64,000 nucleotides of DNA from Paguma larvata (GCA_030068075.1 CM057836.1:66811788-66875787), one strand, 5' to 3'. Positions 19,526-32,345 are shown, numbered from the stretch's first letter. Notes: generated by a model from the sequence alone, not told the origin. Translations and numbers: made by a program.

Positions 19526-21754
19526 GAGAACAACATACAACTTTGTTTTTAAACAGTGAGAAAATAAGTTGCATAATGAGGGAATACCAGATACCTGGAT
19601 CTTCTGACATTCCTGGAAAAATAATGATCCATTATCCAAGGTATTGTTTTTTAGTTTTTAAATGACATGACCAATCTGATTAAAAAGTGAATAATTCAGG
19701 CCAACCCTGTCATAAGCAGTTTCATTCTTACAAATCCACTCTCTATATTTAGGATGAAAATGAAGGGAGTACAGCACACTATCAGTACAAAGTGTGTGTT
19801 GGAGGAGAGTGTGCTGCAGAAGGGAAAAGATGAACAGGATTCTTTTTTATATGGATCAGTTGCCTGAATATTCAAAGCATCTCTCTTATCCAGTTGTCCA
19901 TGTACAGAAAACTGACACCAATTTAATCCCAAGTAGATTAAAAAGAATCTAAATGTACAGCATGGTAAATTCTTTTTCTGGTTTCCAAGAGCACGTACAG
20001 AACTATTTAGGAGAGTGAATTCTTCTTGCAACAAAAACAGTCAAACAGAAACACAATGAGGACAAAATCGAAATTCTGCTTTGAAAAACGTCCTTGTTTT
20101 AAATATGAATATTTTTTTAGTACACAAAAAAGATGTGTGAAATCTGAAGCTTTTTAAAGTCATTAAGATAATAATAAAAATGGTCACTCCCTGGTCTGAG
20201 GGCCTATTTTGGCAACAGGGTACTGACAATGTTCTCTTAGAAGAGACAATAAATAGATAAGTAACAATGTGTGATCTGAGATGATGGAAGTAGGGAAAAT
20301 CAAGCACAATTTCAGAGACATACTAGGACTTTATTAAATTCATTTATATATCAGGGGATTTTTTGATGCTTCATTGGTTTACAAATACCCATGAATTCTT
20401 GCTTGCATGAAGTCATGGGAGAAATATGGACCAGTCCTTAAGTAATCTACTGCAATGGGATAAGTAAAAAGTATTTCTAAATCAGTGTCTGGTACTAAAT
20501 TTCAGATATATAAGTAACAACAGAATTCTATTTCCTAATGACTTCTTTGAACAGATGTTTGCTTACTTTTGTGAATGAGCCATGAAGATCAAGGTTATAT
20601 AAGTGAATTCTTGTTACAAAAGTCAGTTAAGAAGTCAGTAGCATTTGCATATGGATGCCAATTCCTTTAGGTCATTTTTTTCCATGAAGAGAGAGGCTAA
20701 CACCAATGTAAACAGATATACTTAAAATAGCTCTAATGTAGGGCCAGCTGGTTTATTATGTAGTAAAGAAATTTTAGTTCACAGAGTACTTTTCTTCTTT
20801 CAGTACTTTCAAAGAAATGAAACTCGTGTCCAAGGAGACATATATTGACATAACTGCTCAGTGTTTTGTTTGTTTGTTTGTTTCCAGGTACACTGAAAAT
20901 ATATTTCTTTTCCTTTAAAAAAATAATTTCCATCTATACAAGTATTTTGTAGTGAATTCCAATAAAGTTAATGTCCTAAGAAGGATTTATCTTAACTATC
21001 AAAGAATGTGAGAAAGTTTCTTTGAGCTAAGAGATCCCATATTTTAAAATAAATACAGTATATTCTACTTTGTATCTTTTCATGAAGGGCCACTTGACAG
21101 TATTTATAAAACTACCTCTGTAAATGATATCCTCTGTGTTAGAACATAATGGGATTTTCAGTTTAAACCACTTGATAATTCCTTGAACATTCCCTGGAAA
21201 TAGATTAGAGTCTCAGAAGACTGGACTATGGGAGAGGTCAACTCTATGTCTCAGCCTTCCAAGAAATTGTACTGAGGAACTTTTTTTCTTGACTTTAACC
21301 AAAAGTGTTGTCGAGATGAGGTATTTAGAAGAAACAGGGAAAGGGACAAGCCAGAGGTACTGGAATAATTAGATGGACAGCCCAGAAGAAAATGAAACAA
21401 CTGTGGATTTGTATTCATCAGTGATAATATCTTTAAAAGCTGTCCTGAAGGAAGCCAATTAAAAAGAACAATTTGCCCATGCAGAAAGAGCACAGAAAGA
21501 ACATAAGAATGTTATTTTTGTAAGAGTGTTACAGCAATATGAACCAGCAGATGAAAATGTTCTTTTGGTATCTGGTGGTGATTACTCACAATACCTCATG
21601 AACAACACTTATTTTCACTTCATGTTCCATCTTTACTGAGCACCAGTGGTGAGAAAAGCTCAAGTTTTAACTTATTAATTTTGAAGGAGATGAGAAAATC
21701 TATAGCAAAAAAGAACTGGATCAAAGAAAAAAGTCTCTACAGCATTCTACACAG
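19526..21754. other. Nothing recognised over 2.2 kb; small (GTTT)n tract
   Basis: No repeat is recognisable apart from a (GTTT) tract at 20863-20884. Several minus-strand frames of 80-112 codons occur, including 19696-20034 and 20041-20307 back to back, but none shows a recognisable domain, splice structure or composition bias. The stretch seems single-copy. Confidence 0.4.
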
Positions 21755-21880
21755 TTTGACCCTGGGTTCTAATCCCAGCTATTCTGATCTACGTGGAGTA
21801 TGTCCTTAAGTAAGTCACTTGAGCTCTCTCTGCACGAATTCTCTTATCTGTAAAATAAGTGAGCAGCTTCAATGAATTCA
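21755..21880 (+). mobile_element. MIR relic, sense
   Basis: 'TGACCCTGGGTTCTAATCCC', then 'TAAGTAAGTCACTTGAGCTC', then 'TTATCTGTAAAATAAGTGAG' follow the MIR tRNA-like part and core in order. Confidence 0.75.
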
Positions 21881-22895
21881 GAATACCTTCCAGCTGTGGC
21901 GGTTTAGTACTGAATAGCCCATGTCCCAGTATCTCACCAACAACCACAGTGATGGATGTAGCTTCTGGGACTCCTTCACCATTTTAGTTTTGGCTCATTA
22001 GACCATCATCTTAATGGTCCACTTCATATTTACATTCAGTAGGGATTCAGAGTCTACTCAGACTCATACCATGGGCTAAACAATGTTAGAGAAATAACAA
22101 AAATATCTCTCCATACATGTATAGAGGCCAGAACATAACCTATTACTACTAAGCGTTAACTGGCCTACATACATGTAAGGAAGCACAACAACGACTGTGA
22201 AGTTACGACAAAATGTCACACAGTACATACAGCCATGAAGAAAAAGGAAAAGAAGAATTGCTGTCTCCTTGAGAGATAGGGGCTGTACCTCCTGACCATC
22301 CTTGACCATCTTTTACATATCTCATGATGAACTCCTGAACCAGCTCTGGAGCTATATTTTAACATATCTACAGGGTATTGGGTGTAGAACTTTAGAGATA
22401 TCTCTACATTGTAAATACTGGACAGTAGGCTTAATCCCCATAGAGATTTATCTTGATTTCAAAGATTATCATGAGGACTCAAATTTGCTGTGTTTCCAAG
22501 GAAACAGTAAATAAAGAGAATGGGAATATTGATCTATTTGCCCTTTATAACAGATAGAATTATTTTAATCACTCTTAAAGTATAAAAAACCTCACATGAG
22601 TTTAATTTCTTGAACCTTAAAAAAACAAACAAAAATAAAACAGAAATAAAACTGGATAACATAGATTCCTGTTTTGAAGCTGGAATTTTAGTGGAAACAC
22701 TATGTATGATTACAAAGAGTAAAATACAAAGAGAAAAATGACCTAACCCCAAATAAGAACTTCCATATAGAAATCTGTTGTAGACACTGTATAATAGTTC
22801 CACTGATTACCACTAGCCATGTCTCATCCTCTTAATTTTTTAAAATTACATTTGCCCAAGACCTCCCATGTCTTATAATTTTCCACAGCATCACC
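21881..22895. other. Nothing recognised
   Basis: No clear repeat; frames on both strands overlap around 22100-22800 without recognisable homology. An A-rich CAAA/AAAT run lies near 22618-22650. Confidence 0.4.
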
Positions 22896-23209
22896 CAGTG
22901 CTATCCAACTAAATAAAATATGAGCTTCATGTGGAATTTTGATTTTCTAATAGCTATATTTAAAAAGTAAAAAGAAGCTTGTAACATTAAGTTTAATAAT
23001 ACATTTTATATTTAATTCAATATACTTTAATATTGCCATGTTAACATACAATCGTATAAAAAATTATTAAGATATTTTACTTTTTTTAACCAAGTCATTG
23101 CAATCTGATGTGTATGTTACATTTACAACACCTCTCAATCCAGGCTACTCTCACTTCAAATGCTCAGGAGCCATGTGTGGCTAGTAGCTGCCATATTGGA
23201 CAACAAAGC
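22896..23209 (+). mobile_element. hAT-Charlie relic (MER5-like, long form)
   Basis: Ends 'CAGTGCTATCCAACT' and 'CATATTGGACAACAAAG' match the well-known CAGTGCTGTCCAATA-type inverted termini. The interior 'GGAGCCATGTGTGGCTAGTA' is diagnostic of this family. It is non-autonomous, with no transposase. No 8-bp target duplication is evident. Confidence 0.8.
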
Positions 23210-23815
23210 TCTATTCAAATTCAAAAGGAATGTGTTCTCTGTTATGGTGATACACATATAATTTTATTCTGAGATTTTAGGTTATAGGCCAATGAGATTA
23301 CTTTTTTTTTTTTTTTTACTTTTAATTTCTATTGTTGCGGTTTGTGGGTAATAATTACAAACATTCCTTTCTAGCCCTCTGAGTTCCAAAATGATTAAGA
23401 AACAGGCACAAATTTCATGTAGATAAAGATAAAAATATCAGCTTCAATTTTTTTTAAAGATGTATAGTGTGGCTTATGTCTGTGTCTATCCTATACTTCC
23501 TAATCCTGTTCTCAAGGTCTAGCTTTGGGCTGCCTAGAACAGACTGTGCCTTCCACAGAGAAGCTGAGTGAATTTGATTCTACTTTTCTGCACAAAGAAC
23601 TCAGAAAGGGGTGTTTTTTTTTTTTCCCCCACAATCTGAAAAACAATTTTTTTAAAAATCTTTTTTGGAGGAAGAGGGAAGGAGTTTGGAAAAATTCTCA
23701 ATACTCTTTCACCATGGGGAACAGAATGAGCAGGGAAACAGTACGTCTGTATAGCTGCTCCTAAATTCTCAAGAGGGATAAGATTTTAATTATGTTAAGA
23801 AAAGCTACGTAGCCG
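23210..23815. other. Unassigned, with T-runs
   Basis: A 16-17 nt poly(T) at about 23294 and a T/C run at 23615 may be remnants of antisense retroposon tails. Nothing else is recognised. Confidence 0.4.
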
Positions 23816-23961
23816 TATGTTAGAAGGAGGTACACTAAAAAGCTTTTAACTAGAATTATGGGTGATTTTATTTGCAGAAGTAAAAAAACCTGCAGATCTA
23901 TGTTAGGAAAAGATATGCTAAAAAGCTTTTAACCAAAATTATGGGTGAGTTTATTTGAAGA
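23816..23961. repeat. Imperfect 83-bp tandem duplication
   Basis: The block from TATGTTAG through CTAAAAAGCTTTTAAC to ATTATGGGTGA.TTTATTTG occurs at 23816 and again at 23899, a period of 83 bp. The second unit is shorter on its right side. About one in six to eight positions differ, so it is not recent. Confidence 0.8.
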
Positions 23962-25744
23962 TTAGCATACTATGCCATTTAAAAAACAACAAGGACATGC
24001 AAATAGCCTATCTTTCTTACCCAACTTTCTATGTCTCGGTTACCCACGGCCTTCAGGAATCTGTCAGAATCTGACTGATGCGACTCTGAAAATAAATGCC
24101 CTGGGCCAGATGTATGCAGTTGGGGTGACTTATCTATTGTTGATTACAGCTCAGTGAAAAATGGTGACATTTCACACCCCAAAGCATGGAAGTGGCCTTA
24201 TTTAAGCTTGTTTACTTATTGACATATTTGTTTGTTTATAATACTAAACAGTCATTGACAAATTGGGATGACTTAACAAAATTGGTTTCTCCATTTGACC
24301 TCTTTTTATGTTTATTTTTTAATGTATTGAAAGCAGCCTTTTAAATCTAAGTTTGGCTTTGCATAATATCATCCCCCAAGTCATAATAAATAATTTCCAG
24401 GTACAATCACCAAAAAAACCTGAAGTGGGAAGAAAACAGACGCATTTGTTTAGTCTTTACTATTTTTCTTTGGTTTCCAAGCTTTACTCATTTAAAAAAA
24501 AAATCTTTTTTAAAGTTTTTATTGTCCCTGAAATGGGAATAAAAATGCCAGCTGAGGATATATATGATATAAATGATATGTATAACTGTCTGAAATAAAT
24601 GATACTGAGCTTTCTATAGCTGAGAAAACATAGTGATCTTTAAAGAGAGGGAATTAGAGCTCCAAAATGCTAACAGGAAATCAGTCTTGTCTCACCATTT
24701 AATCCCAATTTCATAAGTAAGCATTGCATTATGGTTTTCCTTTCTTAAACACACACTAGAGATAGAGATCACTGTGACACTCACGAAATATTTAGACATA
24801 ATTTTTAAGGATATTGAACTATATTAAACAGCCATTTTTGCATCCCTACTATGTGACATACACTGTTAGAGGCATTAGTGATACAATATAAAATATTCAG
24901 TCCTGACTTCCAGGATCTCAAATTGTATCAGGTAGACATATAATAGATATCTGGACATAACGTTTTGTAACACACGTAAAGGAGTTCATTCTTCTCACAA
25001 ATTATCTTTAGAAACTTCATTCGGAAATTTGGAAGAATGAGAATATTTTACTACTTATAGTGTGACATAGACAGAAGAACTGAAATTAAGTCCAAAGTAA
25101 GTCTCTGGGAAGAAAAGGACCAATAGGAGGTTTCAGGTAATTCCTTATACAGTCTGCCTAAACATCTCATTAATTTAAAGAAAAAGTCCATTCCTGTCTG
25201 TTCTTTGGCTTCTTATAGACAAAGCCTAAATATCTGATAAAGTCAGTGTCTACAAATTGTCTGATGCCTAACAAATCAATAAAAAATATATTCCAATATT
25301 TGAATCATGTAGAAAATGTCCCTGGACAGATTCTTTGAGTAGGCAGTAGAGGAATTAGTAGGGAAAGGAGTGGGGGTTCAGGAGGGCAGGATGGTAAGAG
25401 AGAGAAACACATTTGCATTACACTAGCCCAGAAAAGTGGTTCAGATATTACTGTTTTAGAGGGGAAGTAATGAGTCTTCTGCTATTTCTACTGTAGTATT
25501 CTAATAGCACTCTAGCAGGTCATCAGGGTTTACTTGCTTCAAGTTAACACACTCCTGGCTTGCTTACTTAAGGGTCCTGATCTGCAACAGAACTAATTTA
25601 TTTTCTTTGAGACTTGCAGACCACTGGCCTTGGGGAATGAGGGATCAGAATTTCCCCAGGCCATAGAACCATAAAGTCTGTTTGAAGCTGCCTAGGCTTT
25701 CCATTAGCCCAGCAAATATTTTACAAAATATTTTTCTTTTTTAA
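23962..25744. other. Mostly unassigned; possible ancient repeat near 24838-24970
   Basis: 'CCCTACTATGTGACATACAC' followed by 'GTGATACAATATAAAATATTC' resembles a common ancient mammalian repeat (L2- or MIR-related, uncertain). The remainder shows no recognisable repeat or exon. Confidence 0.35.
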
Positions 25745-26211
25745 GGTCACACAAGTGACTTTACTGACCTCCCTTTGTGCATCTGTAGACCTTGCCTTCC
25801 TTTGCAGAAAGAATACAGTACTCTTGCAAAACCCCAGGGTACCAGACTTTCTTGCAAAATCACCTCTGGGTATCAAAGAAACTAACCTTCTTGCACACCA
25901 TTCCCCCCCGGCACCAGGGAACTAGAACTTCTTGCCCAACCTCTGAACACTGAGATAACTCTGTAGCTGTCATCGTCAAGTCTGCACATAATCAAGAAAT
26001 GTCACAGACACTCTACTCCCTTAACTGATTAAATCCCTTTAAAAATCTCTAGGCCATACAGAAACCCCAGAGTTGCCCTATGGACAAAAGTCCACCTTCT
26101 CCCCAGGTTTCTGGACTCATGTTCTTTCCTAATCAAAACTCATCGGTTGAGTACTGGCCTTCCAGCAATGCGCAGCGGAACTTGGGTTTCTGTAAGTGTA
26201 TCTATCGTAAC
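25745..26211 (+). mobile_element. Degenerate ERV1-like LTR
   Basis: The U3-like part contains several diverged copies of a 'CTTCTTGCAMA' motif about 30-45 bp apart (25825-25945). CTTTAAAAATCTCTAGGCC near 26035 looks like a class I TATA region, and AATCAAAACTCATC near 26132 a decayed AATAAAA signal. The end 'TTGGGTTTCTG...GTAACA' resembles U5. There is no clear TG start or target duplication. Confidence 0.5.
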
Positions 26212-26999
26212 AGTATAGTACAGTAACTTGCACCAGAAATTCCTTTCCAAGAAACTAACGTGAAAGATAAGCTAACTATGCTGAATAATTTTTACACGTT
26301 TTGCCTGCTTTATAATTTTTTTCATAGTCTCCCTGGCTATATCACAGGGGAATGAAACTCTTCAAGCAGAACTTAACATAATATAAGCCTACTGGATTAA
26401 ACATTCAAAAAAAGTTTAGTCCAAATTAGTTGCAGATACTGAATGTTATGTCTTCACATTCATTTGGGGACAAATCATTACAGAAGCATTAACTCATTTT
26501 TGCAAGGATGACTATAATTTAATTGTTCCCTACATATGACTCCAGAAAAAAACTGTAGTGCCACAGTCTGTTTAATTTTTGCTTGCTTGTTCTTTCTTTA
26601 AATACAAGCGCACCTACACATGAAATGAGACACTCATAGAGGCACTAGACAGTGCACATTAAATGGACATATCGTCATGGAGAAGGGTACTTACCACTCG
26701 CCTGTAAAGGCAACAATATTTAACCGTTGGATTGTGGGTAATTTTTGAGCATATGCAAATTCTTAGAACAAAAGCTTTTTCATTGCTTCTTTAATTTTTC
26801 TGAATGGGAGGCATCAACCACATAGGAGCTTATTTCTATTCAGCTTAGGACTTACCCTCCATCAGACAGTATCAGAACTCTCTCTTCAGAAAGTCTAGAG
26901 GCTTGGTGACCTGGATGAGGAGGTTTCAGGGACTTGGAAAATCTGTAGGAACCAAGACAGATCATTGGCAATTCTGTAATTCCAGTTGTTTGGTACCAA
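26212..26999. other. Nothing recognised
   Basis: No clear repeat or gene. Confidence 0.35.
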
Positions 27000-27300
27000 A
27001 GTTTGGAGACTTTATCCTTAGATGTTTTCTCTCACACCTCATATCCAATCTATATTGACATATTCTTGAGTCCTAATATTATTGCTTGATTTAATACTAA
27101 ATCTGCCTTAGTCTCCCCTTTTCATAGCATGTATTAACTTCTAATACACCATAATTGACTTGTTTTTTAATCAACCACTATTTCTCCCTCACTGCTAGAA
27201 TGCAAGCTTTATAGGGCAGAAACATTTGTCTGTTTATTCCCTGATTTATTTGAAGTTTCTAGTAGTAGTGCTCAATAAATATTTATTGATTGACTCTATA
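27000..27300 (+). mobile_element. L2 3' end relic
   Basis: 'TCTCACACCTCATATCCAAT' is an L2 coding block and 'GTGCTCAATAAATATTTATT' with 'GATTGACTC' the L2 3' terminus, with 'GAATGCAAGCTTTATAGGGC' between them in the expected place. Confidence 0.7.
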
Positions 27301-27479
27301 AAGCTGACATCTGAGGACGTAAATGTGATAAGGGAGTAAATTATGTGGCTATCTGCAGAGACCTTGTTCCAAAAGGTGAGAACAGAAAGTGCAAAGAGTC
27401 AAGGTGAGAGTGACAAGCACCAAGGATGTCGTGTGGCTAGAAGGAGGGAGTGATGGGGAAAGTATAAAAAAAATAAAGA

Positions 27480-27556
27480 CACATAGCTAGTAAGTGACAG
27501 AGCCTAAAGTTAAACTCAAACAGTCTGGCTTAGAGCCTGTACTCTTAACTATTAAA
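27480..27556 (-). mobile_element. MIR relic, antisense
   Basis: 'ATAGCTAGTAAGTGACAGAG' and 'CTGTACTCTTAACTATT' are the reverse of the MIR core and tRNA-like region. Confidence 0.7.
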
Positions 27557-30275
27557 CTTTTTAAATATGCAACTCCATCATTTACTAGCTACATGATTTG
27601 CAGCAAGAGTTGTGAATACTTTCAATCCGTCTCCCCACTAGTGATAGAAAGGTAATTCACTCATTGAAGTATTATAGGAATTGGGGGCAATATTGTATTA
27701 TAAAATGCCTTACAATATACTTTTTGAGAAGAACTCAAAAGGAAAAAAAAAAAGCCCACCAGTCTCAAAATCTAAACCTGAGAACCATTAGCAAATCTAA
27801 CTCACCAAGCTGATGTCAAATAATACTCAGAAGGATTATGAGGCAAGAATAAATTCTCAAGAAAATTCAGGTCAAAATCAGCTGGCACTTGATCAATTGT
27901 CTAATAAGGAAATTACCCAGGGATGGACAATGAATTTTGAGTAATGATTTAGCATGCTGTTGGCCTCCAGATAGCTGAGTTTCCCATTTAAGAAGAGTCT
28001 GCGGTGAGAGATAAGCACCCAAGGCAAAGATAATCCTAATTACAATCCCAGGCAGGGGACCTCCACTTCTATACTGAGGGGTTGAAGCCAGCTGTATTCC
28101 TTTGGCCTTTTTATAAGTCACATGGAAGAAATTAGTGAACATTTGCTTACTGTGCTGGAGATTAATTTTTCCACGTAGAGTATGAACCCAACAACTTCAA
28201 GATTTAAAGGATTATAGGTCCTTATAAGAAATTTTGACTTCCAATAACTCAGAATATTTCCATATTATAATAATAATCCTTGGTTGTAGTCAACAGGAAA
28301 GGTATTTTAAAGTCTCACATAAGGGGGGAGATCACATTTAAATATTATCAACAATGCTCATGATTCAGAATTGCCTTACAATGCTTTCTGGGCATAATTC
28401 TTGCTCTCCAATTAGAAACCAAACTCATTAAGCGCAGTCACTTTCCTGCCAAAGCTGCTTGTCCTTCCCCAATGCTTAAGACTTTGCACACCAATCACAG
28501 TCTAGATAGGTTGAAAAACATGCTATTTGAAGGGAAAAAGAAAACTCCATTATTTTAGGTAAAAATCCAGAAGAAAAATTGTAGTCAGGCAATAATAATC
28601 AGGACTGACATCCATTAGACAAGGCAAGGTAAGCTATATCAAAAGCCTACAAAATACTTTTAAGAGCCCACCTAAAAAATGCTTAAACTTCTTTTAAAAT
28701 CAGAAGAACAGTATATTTAGGATAAAAGAAATATTTTAATATATAGTATTAATATTCTTTATACCAATGTGATTATAAAATATAATCTTTATATTTTTTA
28801 TGGAGGAAGGAGCCCATGAAGGCAAACATGTCTAGGGCCCATATAAATCATAATGTGACTCTGAACTCAAGATATATTTTAGGTTTGGAATATAAACAGC
28901 CAAGAGTCATCTTGTTTCAATGCACCTCTCTATTACAGTCCATTAAGGCGGACAGTCATATGCCTCAGGATTCAACTTGGAGGCAGGGTGGTTTTGGCAA
29001 AATCCACCAGCACAGGAAACGAGAGATCCTCTTCTCTCAGCTAAGGCTCTGCCTTCTTAATCCTAGCTCATTCTGATCTGGGCATCTGGGCTCTATCACG
29101 TCCCTTCTGTTCCTAAACTGGGTTTAGTAGTCTGGTTTTTCTATGCGGAGGTATTTCTGTTTGTTTGTTTGTCTGGTTTTGTTTTTGTTTTACCTCTCTT
29201 TAATTTACTGGCTTTGCTTCACTACAAATTTGTACTTTTAATTCAGAGATGTGGTCTTTGGGCTGGAAAGCAAACCTATATCAGTTTTGCAGGAATGGGT
29301 CATGCCTCAAGTCCTGAGTATAAGGGAAAATATTGTCCCTCCAGATTGATGTAACTCTAACTAGAAAACAAGCTACTTCTCTGCTATGATCTACAAAACT
29401 CACAAAATTTCTATTCATCCTTCACCAGATATAAGGATGTGATGTTATTTTTTGCTTTAATTATGATTATTTAAAAATCCTAGCCCTTGCTCTGCAGCAG
29501 GTGAGTGAAATATGACATATAGTATTTGTTTAATAGGTTTTCTTATAATGGACATAAGAAATCAGGCCTGAAAAGGCTAATTTTAAGAGGCATGCCTTTT
29601 TATTTCATTATTTCATTCATTGATTAATTCAATCAGGTATTTTGTGCAAAAAAAATATTCAAGACATGTTCTATGTAAGCATTGCTCACATTCTGTGTTG
29701 TATTTATTTTGCACTATTTTGGTCCTATAACCTAAAGTACTCATGTCCTTTGGATAACTGATATTTTACATCATAACTTTGAACATTCCTAATATCAAGA
29801 AGCTTAGTTTACACTAGTCTGAGGAAGGGCCTTCTTGGATTTGACGGATGTTATAATTAGGATCTATTGATTTTAATATGTTATGCTTTCACTATTGCTC
29901 TGGGATGGAGCTAGGATACCTGTGCTAGTCTATCCTAAGGAATCAACATTGGGCCTGTGGGTCCAGGACAGGAAGGGAAGATTCAGAGAAGAAAATTCAA
30001 GACACTATATATAAGTCAGAAAAATATAAGGTAAACATTTAGATAAGCTGGAGGTTTTTCAATCTTTTGAAAATCTGTGAATATTTTAAGGCATGCAAAG
30101 AAGGGACAACAATTAATAAGTTAGATTACTTATTGCATTTTAAAGAATAGGATGTGTTATAAAACCTCTGTGCTGGTAACGGAAAAGGAATAGAGAGACT
30201 AGAAAATTGGAAAGGGCTTTTCAAAGCTTCAGTCTGGAGTTGACACACTATTTCTATTCACACTTAACTGGCCAG
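27557..30275. other. Nothing recognised over 2.7 kb
   Basis: Apparently single-copy DNA. Frames of 86-91 codons (27867-28142 minus, 28816-29076 plus) have no recognisable domain. A GTTT/TTTTG tract lies at 29155-29195. Confidence 0.4.
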
Positions 30276-30319
30276 AATTGGCCACCTGCCCTGTTAGAAC
30301 TGGCCACCTGCCTTGTTAG
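30276..30319. repeat. 22-bp direct duplication
   Basis: AA.TGGCCACCTGCC.TGTTAG occurs twice in tandem at 30276-30297 and 30298-30319 with two differences. Confidence 0.85.
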
Positions 30320-30369
30320 TTTCTGGGGCTAGGGAGTGTCTCACTCCTATATCGAGAGTAGAGAGTAGA

Positions 30370-30505
30370 GTTGCTAGATTTAGCATATATGCATAGGGAC
30401 ATCCAGTTGAATTTGAATTTTATATAAACAACAATAATAGACTTACACTAAAAATTGTCCTCATTTATCTGAAATTCAAATTTAATAGAGTGTCTTGTAT
30501 GCGTG
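30370..30505. mobile_element. Palindromic MITE-like relic
   Basis: The left arm 'AGGGACATCCAGTTGAATTT' and right arm 'CAAATTTAATAGAGTGTCTT' are imperfect inverted complements around a short centre, and the start 'GTTGCTAGATTTAGCA' resembles the ends of a common mammalian palindromic element built on a TTGCCAGATTTAGC terminus. I do not know the family name with certainty. Confidence 0.5.
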
Positions 30506-31591
30506 CACTAAGCAAAGGGACATTGGTGGGTATGTGCTTTTGTCTGGAGTAACATTTTTCTTTCTTTGGGGAATTCTTTTGGCAACCCTCAAAGTATGCT
30601 CTGTTAATCCTGTCTTGGGTGATTGAAGAAAGCTATTTATTATTTTTATTCCTTAACTTCTGTTCCTCTTTTCTAATAATAGAGTTTTTGTGTTTTTTAA
30701 AAATCATGGTTTACAAACTAGCATTAGAGCTACCAATATGGTAGTAGACTGAATTTAGCTTGCTAAAGTATGTCCTGAGGTGTGTGCAGATAGTACCTAT
30801 TGACTTTTGTTGAAGGGCAAAGTTTGACTCACAGAAATAGCACAACTTGCCCCTAAGGCTATCTTCCATGAACAGAGCAAAGTTTAGAACGGATGAACAG
30901 CTTTAAAGATACACTGGAATAGAGGCAATAGTCCAGGGAATCAAACTTTTAGAAACTAGCTTAAAAAGTTGGTCTGAAGAGATGTGGATGAATGTGAATT
31001 TTAAGAGAAATAATTTATGCAGAGGAAGAAATGTCTGGGGGAAAGAGGTGAAGGGACAGGTCATGTATTCAGGAAAGTGCATACCAAGACTATTTCTATG
31101 GTTTGGGGAAAGATTAATTCCTAAAGCCCAATAATTAGATGAGAGACAAAATGAATGAGATGAATGGGACAAAGGATCAGGTGTACAACATTAATTGAGA
31201 TAGTGTGTACAACCTGGTTAGACCAGTTCCTGACTTAAAAGGCATATATAGGCTTTATACTTATTAGCCGTTACTATTCACTTTCATAGATTTTTAGATA
31301 GAGTTTTCCCACAAGTAAACCTTTCTTAAATTCAAGTACACTTAAAATTTATAAAGTCTTAAAATTTTCTGCTGCCAGGTGGTAGTTGTGACCTAGGGGT
31401 GTAAAAACCCTCGGTTGACAAGTTTGGTAAGATCAGAAATTACATCAAAATGTCTATGATTTAAAAAGAATATGGTATTATTGAATAGAACATTGCTCGA
31501 TTACTTGCAAGAAATATGGTAGTGTAGAGGGGCAAGTAAAAAATAAATGAAATGTCTACATGTTGATCTAAAAAATGCTCACACGATGATT
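30506..31591. other. Nothing recognised
   Basis: No clear repeat or gene. An 89-codon minus-strand frame at 30903-31172 is unassigned. Confidence 0.4.
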
Positions 31592-31597
31592 CTATCT

Positions 31598-32088
31598 TGT
31601 TGGGAGCCATTTTGGGCTCACAGATTGAGACCCTTCCCTGTGTAGAAAAGTGATTAAAGCAAAGCTCCCACTAGCCAAAATGGCAGGCTTGGATTTCTTG
31701 AGCTAATCTCCTTGGCCCCATGGAATGTAATGTTCTTTTGTTTAATGGCATTTACATAAAGGGGAAAGTCTGGAGCAGGATGCCTTGATGAATTTATAAG
31801 ACCTTAAGGAAACACCCTGCTCTCTCCCCTGACTCTAATTTATCCTGAAACCAACATACAGGATTAAGGAGGTTTGCCACCTTGCTGGTAAAAATGGATT
31901 ATTGTTAAAGAGATCAAACTACCTTTTAAATAAAGACACAGACCAGTAGGGCAGAGATGCCAGAGGACTCCAGAATCGAAGAGATGCAAGAACTGAAAAG
32001 ACGCCAGAATTGAGAAGATGCTAGAATTGCGAAGAAGATGCCAGAACCTTCGTGGACCCCTAGATTCGCCAGAACAAGGACTCCGGCA
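31598..32088 (+). mobile_element. Class II (ERVK-like) solo LTR with exact 6-bp target duplication
   Basis: It starts TGTTGGGAGCCATTTTGGG, a start typical of IAP/betaretrovirus-like LTRs, and ends GACTCCGGCA; TGTTGGGAG and CTCCGGCA are imperfect inverted termini. CTATCT stands at 31592-31597 and again at 32089-32094, an exact 6-bp duplication as expected for class II. TTTATAAG near 31793 may be the TATA box and AAATAAAG near 31927 the poly(A) signal. A VNTR-like run of 'GAGATGCCAGAA'-type units fills 31955-32050. Length is 491 bp. No internal viral sequence remains. Confidence 0.88.
31955..32050 (+). repeat. Imperfect 16-26-bp tandem repeat within the LTR
   Basis: Five units built on GA(A)GATGCCAGAA.TG... 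with changing spacers lie after the poly(A) signal of the class II LTR. Unit lengths vary, which suggests slippage. Confidence 0.75.
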
Positions 32089-32345
32089 CTATCTTAGCCC
32101 CTCTCTCTCCAAGTTTCCACTCCTTTGGGGACAGAGCAGATGAGCAGTGAAATGGATAGGAGGCAGACAGTTAAAGGGTGGGGCCAAGAATTCCAAGACC
32201 CTGGAAAACGAGATCATGTATAACTGAGAGTTTACTGTTTTTCCTTGTGCTTCCTTCACTCCTGACCATTTCAATTAAACTAACTGTAGTAACAATATTT
32301 TTAGTAACTGTATAGTTTGAGCGGACTATAGAAAAGGGTTACTGT

